This document shows positions 25,001 through 30,980 of a DNA stretch of 31,893 nucleotides, one piece after another. Under the pieces are notes generated by a model. That model searched no databases. It saw only the letters and a list, made by a program, of their open reading frames with translations, and had not been told where the DNA came from. Position 1 is the first letter of the stretch. Every line of letters starts with the position of its first letter. The stretch spans positions 1-31,893 of the IMG/VR virus record IMGVR_UViG_3300002835_000694; one strand, written 5' to 3'. Source of the stretch: a virus. The position numbers and the translations under genes are program-made.

Positions 25001-26601
25001 ATGTTGTTGGTATTTCAACAATTGGTGATGGAAATGGAAGATTTGCACAATTTACTGTTGGGATTATTTCTGCTACTAATGCATTAGTTGTTAAAGATAT
25101 TCAAGGACAGTTTACTGTTGGTGTGAATACTGTTACGTTCACAGATCCAGATACTTTGGTCACATCTCCAATTGTATCTGGTGGTGTAATAAATGAGATT
25201 AGTTATAGTCCAACATTTGATGGATTACACTTCCGTGTCAATCATAGAGCTCATGCAATGAATTCGTTTGCAAATTTTGTAGAAATTTCAAGTGTTGATT
25301 CTGATGTTTCTCCAACCAGACTTTCCGATGATTATGCTCAAAATTCTACAGATAGTATTAACGTTGTCAGCACTGCAAACTTTAGTTCTTTTGAAGGAGT
25401 GGGAGTTGGAACAACAAATCCAGGATATATTCAAATTGATGATGAAATCATCAGATATACAGGAACTACTGCTACCAGTTTAACTGGAATTACTCGCTCC
25501 ATTGATTCCACACCAAAAGCATCTTATGACCAAAATGATAGCGTTTTTAAATATGAATTTAAAGGCGTTTCATTGAGAAGAATTAATAAAGTTCATAATA
25601 AAACATTGGTTACAATACCAGGAGAAGATTACCTTGATGAAGGATATCTGTTAAAAACAGAAGGTCTTGATCATTATTATTTAAAAGTTGACATGTCATC
25701 CAATGGTACAAACAGATCAAGTGGAGTAGGTTTCCCTAAACTGTTCTTCAAGGAAACGAGTTATGGTGGAGGAAATAGTGTTTATGCCTCTCAAAACATT
25801 CAGTTTGAAACATTAACACCAAACATTCAAACAATGCTTCCATCTGGAACATCTATTTCAGGAAGAGTTAGAACAATTAGTGCAACCAGTATTGGTGGAA
25901 ATGAAGAATCATTCATAGATCAAGGATTCCAGGAAATTAGTTTAAATAGTCAAAATTCATTTGATACACCAAGAATGATTGCATCAAGAGTTAATGAAGA
26001 TTATTATCTTACTAATCTTCCCGCCAATAAATCATTTACTCTTGAGGTATTAATGAATTCTGACAATAGAAATTTATCTCCAGTCATAGATCTTGATCGC
26101 GTAAGTATGGTAACTACTACCAATAGAATAAATGTACCATTTTCTAGTGTAGATTCTTGGAAAACTCATCCTGCTCCATCTAAAACTGGAAAAGATCCTT
26201 GTATTGCAACTTATGTTAGCAAAGTTGTTGAACTTGAAAATCCAGCAACTTCATTGAAAGTTCTTTTTGCTGCCTTTAGAAATCTCGATAATGACATCAG
26301 AGTTTTTTATAAGATTATTAGAGTTGGAGCAACTCAAAATGTAACAAGTGAAAAATTTGTTCCTTTTCCTGGTTATGGAAATATAAATAGTGATGGAAAT
26401 GTAATTTTAATCGAAGAAAGCACTGGTCTTCCAGATGATAAAGTTATTCCTAGTAGAACAACTACAGAATTTAAAGAATTCACGTACACAGCAAATCCTT
26501 TACCAAAATTCACTAAGTTCCAAATTAAAATTGACATGACTTCAACAAATCAGGCGATCGTACCAAAAATTAAAGATCTGAGAGCAATTGCATTAGCGTG
26601 A
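19060..26601 (+). CDS. Giant DUF4815-type virion structural protein (2513 aa)
   Basis: The N terminus (YFDDFNRDNEYYRVLFKPG then FPVQARELTTLQSILQNQIE) and the following FKEGSKIIPG and YVKGYDIEKIAS words fit the DUF4815 phage structural family as I know it. The gene sits where T4 has genes 9-12, so a baseplate periphery or fibre role is likely, but no T4 gene name is justified. Visible parts are an SGA-type module (about 105-125, again about 850-920), a Thr-rich hinge (about 1360-1390; RTTADFTTTETTTS), a conserved DPLAQSFAVDEKTGIFCTSV domain (about 1675 on), GGxGY repeats (about 1915-2000) and an IDDE..RG module (about 2115-2165; YIQIDDEIIRYTG). The stop overlaps the next gene's ATG. No signal peptide or membrane helix is seen. 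Confidence 0.8.
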   Translation: MPQETNLNNSPYFDDFNRDNEYYRVLFKPGFPVQARELTTLQSILQNQIEQFGKHFFKEGSKIIPGNLTYDNDYDAVELEPTSSGIDISLYLKELVGKRIKGSRSGVTATVRNYILAENSERGNNTLYIKYEGSNKDTVTKEFSNGEQLTCNSRIVYGTRVIPQNQPFAVTIANNATSTGSAMSIGDGVYFVRGIFSEVQKQTLILDQYSPNPSYRIGLVVTEKLITADDDPNLNDNAQGFSNYSAPGADRLKVTLTLEKRPLDSYEDKEFVEIARVDDGILQTFVNNTQYNLIRDELAKRTFEESGNYYVKPFDVFIKESLDDREGNKGVFLPNRKTDDGNTPSEALLALEISPGKAYVKGYDIEKIASTIIDVPKPRTTTSVKNVSINFNAGTQIGLNNIYGSPAIGIGTTATIELLSNRMVGSSYHSTGNSIGQARVYDFKADAASYVNPSTPFVVSLFDVEIFTTIELNSNITLAKSSYVEGKRSGASGFVVSAVTNSKTINLTSVTGTFYKDEQISVNEIDNGRIITKVIDYTADDVLAMRSSVGIVTFSADLNLSSIKKLSTSKGSSFLLTRTSGNSGIITCGTQNFAGIVTSGNIISYSTSGLKVPTFNVITGVSTDGDTIFVSGVSTVTGICDGGVPSGSTTLTDLALRKSLFTSGDNSLVTPLRHSNIKSVDVTRSNIQLRKRYNDLTISSSSFTSPSAGTDLFFQPFDEERYFISYDDGTIENLTRDKFSISADKKTVTFKGLSKSSGKADLLATVLKSTIRTKEKTLKKATVLTITRSKQSSSKNSVDGLTYSTVYGTRVQDEKISLNVCDVADVIGIFESDTNSNPDLPSAIFTSFTGPSANTSNLVLGERIVGETSGAVATVCEIPTSTKVSFVYRNSQTFNVGEKVTFESSGINAIVSSCSKGDKEITDYYTASNGMEPGFYNYGFLIRKKNSPIPSRRMKIVYDHFTVESSDRGDFFTASSYSQNDRIYLTSINGVSSKQDSLIDIRPRVSNYSTSSSISPFDFSGRDFTSSGASVSDPLVSDESLIISYEFYLPRIDCLYLDKDGKFLYQKGTPSLNPTEPRSLDESIKIATLTLPAYTYSATEVTIQKSSHKRYRMSDISKLEQRIFNVEYYTQLSLLEADTSNLTIADSSGLDRFKCGFFVDNFKSHNSHSPNHPDFEASIDKSEGILRPSHFTTALDLMVGSESLIGIGSTANPDVDANFVTDLDGVNIKKSGRMLTLTYSEVKVIDQPFASRIENVNPFAVVFYQGTLELSPQSDVWIDQKRISALTPEVNDLYDKTIKELGVNEKTGFAPIEWNSWETYHTSVQKSNPVEIPGTRETTVKRNPTADELKGVPNTRVADPGRNGLTTLTRTTADFTTTETTTSQQARSGIQSKVTPVIESVDLGDRIVSRDIIPYMRSRNIEFRISRLKPNTRFYVFFDGVDVTKYCTPKFIEITMYTGSTPFKIGEKVTCKKNIDGDKKQEVMTFRVAHPQHLEGDYRKPSDRIGNSPYDNSKKLQDSYTSTSTVLNADLFSLSSQITQFNGYLNTGFTLNGVTSGAEARVTNQRLVSDDVGDLYGTLYIPDPNVKENPRWETGSKTIRFTTSSTNSKVGGVVQSSAEASFYSQGELDTIQQTTLSIKLPLVESIPKIDTRTVKTVDKTTQKDALISQSSTTYYDPLAQSFAVDEKTGIFCTSVEVYFRTKDDKLPVTMQLREMKGGFPTTTILPFSVVKLTPDKVNISEDASKPTKFTFESPVYLQGTTEYAVVLVTISDKYEAWISRMGEIDISTINLENSKQVVISSQPYLGSLFKSQNGATWDASQLEDLKMKVYKAQFVSQPGIVRFYNPELHKGNNQLAKLAKNPIRTNSKRAIVGLGTTFSNVDVVPGVKISQQNNTTATATLILTAGTVATGSTSLTITNAGVGYTPYSGSATYYDVPLDPLEFTSWRQDQGSGLVGIVTITDGRVSGVTVTSGGKNFSVGNVVGISTIGDGNGRFAQFTVGIISATNALVVKDIQGQFTVGVNTVTFTDPDTLVTSPIVSGGVINEISYSPTFDGLHFRVNHRAHAMNSFANFVEISSVDSDVSPTRLSDDYAQNSTDSINVVSTANFSSFEGVGVGTTNPGYIQIDDEIIRYTGTTATSLTGITRSIDSTPKASYDQNDSVFKYEFKGVSLRRINKVHNKTLVTIPGEDYLDEGYLLKTEGLDHYYLKVDMSSNGTNRSSGVGFPKLFFKETSYGGGNSVYASQNIQFETLTPNIQTMLPSGTSISGRVRTISATSIGGNEESFIDQGFQEISLNSQNSFDTPRMIASRVNEDYYLTNLPANKSFTLEVLMNSDNRNLSPVIDLDRVSMVTTTNRINVPFSSVDSWKTHPAPSKTGKDPCIATYVSKVVELENPATSLKVLFAAFRNLDNDIRVFYKIIRVGATQNVTSEKFVPFPGYGNINSDGNVILIEESTGLPDDKVIPSRTTTEFKEFTYTANPLPKFTKFQIKIDMTSTNQAIVPKIKDLRAIALA

Positions 26602-26852
26602 TGAGTGAACTTATACCAGTTGAAGGAAAAATAGGATTATTTAGAGATCCTCAAAGTAATGCTATCGTAAATAAAAACAAAGTGGAATATCAATCTTACA
26701 TAGAAAGAAAAAAAATTACAGAGTCCAAAGAGAAGAAAATTGAAAATGTCCAAAGTGATGTTTCTTCTCTTAAGGACGAGGTGAATAAAGTAAAAGATGA
26801 TTTAAATGAAATTAAAAATTTGCTTCAATGCCTAGTCAATCAGAATAAATAA
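26601..26852 (+). CDS. Small coiled-coil protein at the wac (fibritin) position
   Basis: 83 aa from the ATG at 26601, which overlaps the previous stop codon (TGATG). A GTG one codon earlier is an alternative start. The N terminus is ELIPVEGKIGLFRDPQSNAI. Residues about 45-80 form a near-perfect coiled coil, with hydrophobic residues at heptad a/d positions through VSSLKDEVNKVKDDLNEIKN. T4 has fibritin, a trimeric coiled-coil whisker, at this place before gene 13, but this protein is far shorter. It could be a small trimerising virion part or an assembly factor. I cannot claim homology. The GLFRDPxSxAI opening looks conserved in marine T4-like phages, from memory. Confidence 0.75.
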   Translation: MSELIPVEGKIGLFRDPQSNAIVNKNKVEYQSYIERKKITESKEKKIENVQSDVSSLKDEVNKVKDDLNEIKNLLQCLVNQNK

Positions 26853-26860
26853 TTCAAAAA

Positions 26861-27694
26861 ATGGCACAACCAAGTAGTAAGACAGAACTAATACAGTATG
26901 CCAAGAGACAACTTGGTTATCCAGTACTAGAAGTTAATGTAGCTGACGAACAATTTGATGATCTTTTGGATGATGCTCTCCAATATTTCCAAGAGAGACA
27001 CTTTGATGGTGTTGAACTGATGTATTTGAAATATGCTCTTACTGAAGCAGATGTTGCAAGAGGTAGAGGATCAGGGAGTGCTGGAATTACTACTACTACA
27101 GCAACATCGACAATAGTTGGAACTGCTACAACATTTAACTTTTTAGAAAATTCTAATTACATTGAAATCCCACCAACAGTTATTGGAATTAATAGAATTT
27201 TTAAAGTTGATACCAGCACAGTTTCAGATGGTTTGTTTAACATTAGATATCAATTATTCCTGAATGATCTTTACTATTTCAGTTCTGTTGATCTACTACA
27301 TTATTCGATGGTCAAAACATACTTATCTGACATCGAATTTTTATTGACCCCAGAAAAGCAAATTAGATTTAATAAAAGACAAGACAGACTTTACATTGAC
27401 ACTGATTGGGAAAGATTGAAGGCAGGAGATTTTATTGTTATAGAATGTTATAGGATTTTAGATCCTACAAATTATGCAAGAGTTTATAATGATTCTTTCT
27501 TAAAGAGATACTTTACTGCATTAGTAAAGAGACAATGGGGGCAAAATTTGATCAAATTTAATAATGTAGCACTTCCTGGTGGAGTAACACTTAATGGTAG
27601 ACAAATCTATGAAGATGGTCAGAGAGAATTGGATGCAATACAAGAAAAAATGTCTTCCACTTATGAACTTCCACCTCTCGACATGATTGGATAA
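26861..27694 (+). CDS. 13: Head completion/neck protein gp13
   Basis: 277 aa (T4 gp13 is about 309). The opening has KTELIQYAKRQLGYPVLEV followed by FDDLLDDALQYFQERHFDG, the family signature. Later come FLKRYFTALVKRQWGQNLIK (about 208-227) and GVTLNGRQIYEDGQRE, also typical. gp13 joins gp14 to form the neck that closes the filled head and receives the tail. A Thr-rich stretch at about 75-95 may be a small loop insertion. The ATG is 8 bp after the coiled-coil gene and lacks a clear Shine-Dalgarno. Confidence 0.9.
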   Translation: MAQPSSKTELIQYAKRQLGYPVLEVNVADEQFDDLLDDALQYFQERHFDGVELMYLKYALTEADVARGRGSGSAGITTTTATSTIVGTATTFNFLENSNYIEIPPTVIGINRIFKVDTSTVSDGLFNIRYQLFLNDLYYFSSVDLLHYSMVKTYLSDIEFLLTPEKQIRFNKRQDRLYIDTDWERLKAGDFIVIECYRILDPTNYARVYNDSFLKRYFTALVKRQWGQNLIKFNNVALPGGVTLNGRQIYEDGQRELDAIQEKMSSTYELPPLDMIG

Positions 27695-27700
27695 TCACTT

Positions 27701-29059
27701 ATGTTAAATCCATTTTTTACTCAAGGAAGTTCTGGGGAACAAGGTTTAATTCAAGATCTTGTTAATGAGCAAATTAAAATGTATGGTATTGAGTGTTATT
27801 ACATTCCAAGGAAATTTGTCACAACCTCCAAAGTTATTGAAGAAGTAATTCAATCAACATTTGATCAGGCATTTCCTCTTGAAGCATATGTCAATACTTA
27901 CGATGGATTTTCTGGGCAAGGTGACATTCTTTCAAAATTTGGATTAGTCCAAAAGGATGAACTTGTTCTTACAATTTCAAGAGAAAGATTTGAGAGTCAA
28001 ATAGGACCTTTTCTTCAAGAAAGTATAGAAAAATATGTTCGAGTAAGACCAAAAGAAGGTGACATTGTTTATTTTCCATTGTCAAAGAACTTCTTTGAAA
28101 TTAAGTTCGTAGAGCATGAAAAACCTTTTTATCAATTAGGAAAACTTTATACTTACGAACTTAAGTGCGAACTCTTTGAGTATGAGGATGAATTGGTAGA
28201 TACTGGAAACGATGAAATTGATTCTGTAGTGGAAAAAGAAGGATATAATGCAAGAATTATTCTTGCAGGAATTGGTGATACTGCTATCGCATTTACTGGA
28301 ATTGTGGATGGAGCAATTCAATCTATGTTTGTTGAATATGAAGGATATGGTTACACATCTACCCCCATCGTATCAATAAGTACAGCACCATCTGGTGGAA
28401 TTAACGCTTCTGCAGTTGCAATTACGACAAGCAAATCAGGAATTACCACATCATCTTCAATCTACAAAGTTTTTGTGGTAAATCCAGGAAGAGGATATTT
28501 GGGGATTCCAACTGTGACTGTTTCTGGACCAGGAATCGTGACCGCAAAAATTTCATCTCAAGGATCAATTGGTATTGTAACAATTACTAATGAGGGACAA
28601 AGTTACTTTAGTGTTCCATCAATTACATTCTCTTCTCCAAATGTTGGAAATGGTATTACAGCAACTGCAGAAGCTGTTGTAAGTTCTGCTGGAACGATTA
28701 GTCAGATTAGAGTTACAAATACTGGATTTGGTTATACAGAAGCTCCAACAATTACGATTGCACCTCCAAATCTAATTGCTACAGGAACTTTCACATTAGG
28801 TGAAAAAATTGTTGGATCATCTTCAAGTGTAACAGCAAGAGTCAGAACTTGGGATGAATCAACTTCAACATTAGACATTTCAATCATAACTGATCATAAA
28901 TTGAGTGTAGGAGAGCAGATAGTTGGTCAAGAATCTGGAGCAACTTATGTAATTAAGAGTATCAGTTACAATGATCCTTCAGAAGGAAATGATGACATTG
29001 AAGCAGAGGCAGATTTAATTTTGGACTTTTCAGAATCTAATCCATTTGGAACTTACTAA
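27701..29059 (+). CDS. 14: Neck protein gp14 with inserted beta repeats
   Basis: 452 aa, against 256 in T4. The first 185 residues look like gp14 (LNPFFTQGS, GIECYYIPRKFVT, FELKCELFEYEDE-type end of domain at about 150-165). The extreme C terminus ILDFSESNPFGTY also fits. Between them lie four GGxGY-type repeats (about 200-345: VEYEGYGYTSTP, VVNPGRGYLGIP, ITNEGQSYFSVP, VTNTGFGYTEAP) and two GE..VG modules (about 360-425: TLGEKIVGSSSS, SVGEQIVGQESGA). gp14 ties the neck to gp13 and whiskers in T4. The insertion would stick out from the neck, perhaps as a collar decoration. It is 6 bp after gp13. Confidence 0.88.
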   Translation: MLNPFFTQGSSGEQGLIQDLVNEQIKMYGIECYYIPRKFVTTSKVIEEVIQSTFDQAFPLEAYVNTYDGFSGQGDILSKFGLVQKDELVLTISRERFESQIGPFLQESIEKYVRVRPKEGDIVYFPLSKNFFEIKFVEHEKPFYQLGKLYTYELKCELFEYEDELVDTGNDEIDSVVEKEGYNARIILAGIGDTAIAFTGIVDGAIQSMFVEYEGYGYTSTPIVSISTAPSGGINASAVAITTSKSGITTSSSIYKVFVVNPGRGYLGIPTVTVSGPGIVTAKISSQGSIGIVTITNEGQSYFSVPSITFSSPNVGNGITATAEAVVSSAGTISQIRVTNTGFGYTEAPTITIAPPNLIATGTFTLGEKIVGSSSSVTARVRTWDESTSTLDISIITDHKLSVGEQIVGQESGATYVIKSISYNDPSEGNDDIEAEADLILDFSESNPFGTY

Positions 29060-29080
29060 ATAGTAAAAAAATGTTTTGAA

Positions 29081-30139
29081 ATGGATACATATTTTTATCA
29101 TCAAATAATCAGAAAAACCGTTATTGGTTTTGGAACATTATTCAATAACATCAGAGTCAAACACTCTGATGCGAATGGGGGTGGTGTAAGTATGTTAAAG
29201 GTGCCATTATCATACGCACCAACACAAAAGTTTTTAGCAAGATCGAGACAAGAATCTTTAAACAAAAAAGTGGAAGTTAATGTGCCAAGAATGTCATTTG
29301 AGATGACTGGCATTTCTTATGATCCATCAAGAAAAACAAGCGTTACTCAAACTTTTAAATCATTTCCAACATCAGATGGAAAGTTATTGAAAAAGGTTTA
29401 CATGCCTGTTCCATATAATCTTTCATTTGAATTGAATTTATATTCAAAATTAAATGATGATGCTCTACAAGTTATTGAACAAATTTTACCATTTTTCCAA
29501 CCATCACTCAACATCACAATTGATTTGATTTCTTCCATAGGAGAAAAGAAAGATGTACCTGTGGTTCTGGAAAGCATTTCTCAAACAGATGATTATGAGG
29601 GGGATTTTGAATCCAGAAGAACTATCATTTATACTTTAAGATTTACTGCAAAAACACATCTTTTCGGTCCAGTATCGGATACTACAGATGGTCTTATCAA
29701 GAAAGTTATTGTCGATAATTACGCATCGACTGACGTTAAAACTGCTCAAAGATCTTATCGTTATACTGTTACCCCTAGAGCAATTAAAGATTATAATGAT
29801 GACAATACAACCGTATTGGATGGTTCTATCAATACAGTAGTAGGAAAAGTTTCTGTTTCGGATGCATCATCACTTACTGCTGAATCTAGAATTAGAATAG
29901 ATGAAGAGACGATGTACATCAAGTCTATTGAAGAAAATGTCTTGTATGTGATCAGAGGTTATGATGGTACTACTATTCAAAGTCATGAACATGCTGCATC
30001 AATCGACATTCTCAATTCTCTTGATGATGCATTAGTAGAACCAGAAGATGATTTTGGATTCAACGAAACTACAGTTTTTTATGACATTGGTGGTGAATTT
30101 GTTCCAGAACAATCTACTGGTAGAGATCCAATTGTATAA
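29081..30139 (+). CDS. 15: Tail terminator / proximal sheath stabiliser gp15 with C-terminal module
   Basis: 352 aa, against 272 in T4. The opening (DTYFYHQIIRK...FGTLFNNIRVK) and the central QVIEQILPFFQPSLNITIDL (about 127-146) match T4 gp15 closely (QIVEQILPYFQPHFNTTM). The RRTIIYTLRFTAKTHLFGPV stretch (about 180-200) fits too. gp15 caps the finished tail tube and sheath and connects the tail to the neck. Beyond the T4 length lies an extra IDDE..RG-type module (about 255-310: SRIRIDEETMYIKS, LYVIRGYDGT, SHEHAASIDIL) that also occurs in the baseplate proteins here. gp16 begins 2 bp after its stop. Confidence 0.92.
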   Translation: MDTYFYHQIIRKTVIGFGTLFNNIRVKHSDANGGGVSMLKVPLSYAPTQKFLARSRQESLNKKVEVNVPRMSFEMTGISYDPSRKTSVTQTFKSFPTSDGKLLKKVYMPVPYNLSFELNLYSKLNDDALQVIEQILPFFQPSLNITIDLISSIGEKKDVPVVLESISQTDDYEGDFESRRTIIYTLRFTAKTHLFGPVSDTTDGLIKKVIVDNYASTDVKTAQRSYRYTVTPRAIKDYNDDNTTVLDGSINTVVGKVSVSDASSLTAESRIRIDEETMYIKSIEENVLYVIRGYDGTTIQSHEHAASIDILNSLDDALVEPEDDFGFNETTVFYDIGGEFVPEQSTGRDPIV

Positions 30140-30141
30140 TT

Positions 30142-30594
30142 ATGACAAATTCAAAAAAACTCAAAAAGACAGATCCAATTGGAGATTCTTTAGGAATTGA
30201 GTCTCAGATTATTTCTGTTGATGCTACTTCCGTAACTGAGTTGGTTTCTAATTCTACAGACTCACCAAAAGAATCTATTGACGTAGATCAAATTCAAAAA
30301 GATTATGAGTATAGTAGAGGAAATTTATATTCGTTGGTGGAAAAGGGGCAAGAAGCAATTAATGGTATTTTAGAATTAGCACAAGAAAGTGATAGTCCTA
30401 GAGCTTATGAAGTTGCTGGTCAATTAATTAAAAGCGTAGCTGATACTACAGATAAATTAATTGATCTGCAGAAAAAAATGAAAGATTTATATGAAAATCA
30501 GCCCAAGGGTCCGACTAATGTTACGAATGCTTTGTTTGTTGGATCAACTACCGAACTATCAAAATTACTTAAGAACAATAATTTAAATAAATAG
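30142..30594 (+). CDS. 16: Small terminase subunit gp16
   Basis: 150 aa (T4 gp16 is 164). The central helical hairpin carries ESDSPRAYEVAGQLIKSVA (about 80-98) and DKLIDLQKKMKDL, matching the T4 pattern NADSPRHMEVFATLMGQM...KLHKDMKDI. The C-terminal NATxFxGS-type word appears as NALFVGSTTELSKLL. gp16 forms rings that recognise DNA and stimulate the large terminase gp17. The N terminus is acidic and Ser/Asp-rich, likely flexible. gp17 itself is not in the next 1.3 kb, so accessory genes separate the two terminase subunits or gp17 lies elsewhere. Confidence 0.9.
   Translation: MTNSKKLKKTDPIGDSLGIESQIISVDATSVTELVSNSTDSPKESIDVDQIQKDYEYSRGNLYSLVEKGQEAINGILELAQESDSPRAYEVAGQLIKSVADTTDKLIDLQKKMKDLYENQPKGPTNVTNALFVGSTTELSKLLKNNNLNK
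30586..30593 (+). promoter_or_regulatory. Possible late promoter (AATAAATA)
   Basis: AATAAATA lies 21 bp before the GTG start at 30615 and overlaps the end of gp16. Spacing is right for a late promoter, but the word arises easily at Asn-Lys-stop codons, so this is tentative. Confidence 0.35.
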
Positions 30595-30614
30595 TATCAA
30601 AAGTCTTTTAAAAA

Positions 30615-30980
30615 GTGGCAAATACTAACATAACATTTGACTCTGGAACAGGAAATCCTTTTCCTGTAAATTTGACCATTTATACTGGTGTTGACTTTTT
30701 TTATACTTTTAATCCAAAAACATCGAGTAATGGATCCTATGATTTTACTGATTATTCAGGATCTTGCCAAATAAAAAAACATCCAACAGCAACTTCTGGA
30801 ATTGTTACTTGTTCGGTTTCTTTTCCAGGATTATCTAGAATACAAATTTCTTTAGGATCTACGGAAACAAAGTTATTAACTGAAGGTAGACATGTTTATG
30901 ATGTCAATGTATCTGTTGGTGGATCATTTTTTAAAGTTGTGACAGGAACTGCTATGGTGAGAACGGGAGTCTCAAGTTAA
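30615..30980 (+). CDS. Small beta-rich virion-type protein (121 aa)
   Basis: The start is GTG at 30615, preceded by A-rich sequence with only a weak AAAAAG as ribosome binding site. The protein reads as an all-beta domain: an opening with TIYTGVDFFYTF, then YDFTDYSGSCQIKKHPTATS, an IQISL strand, and LTEGRHVYDVNVSVGGS followed by a VxGTAMV strand. This layout resembles the small Ig-like or upper-baseplate-type domain found in many phage structural proteins ("tDLTGytakaqirk...l..G.Y.Ydv"). The partner is unknown. It ends with its TAA directly abutting the ATG of the next gene. Confidence 0.7.
   Translation: MANTNITFDSGTGNPFPVNLTIYTGVDFFYTFNPKTSSNGSYDFTDYSGSCQIKKHPTATSGIVTCSVSFPGLSRIQISLGSTETKLLTEGRHVYDVNVSVGGSFFKVVTGTAMVRTGVSS

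Noticed and set aside
26844-26851. AATAAATA late-promoter word before gp13
   Set aside because: Only 9 bp before the ATG, so the leader would be a few bases. It is simply the Asn-Lys-stop end of the coiled-coil gene.
29052-29062. CTAAATAG-type word before gp15 as a late promoter
   Set aside because: It does not fit NATAAATA and overlaps the gp14 stop codon.
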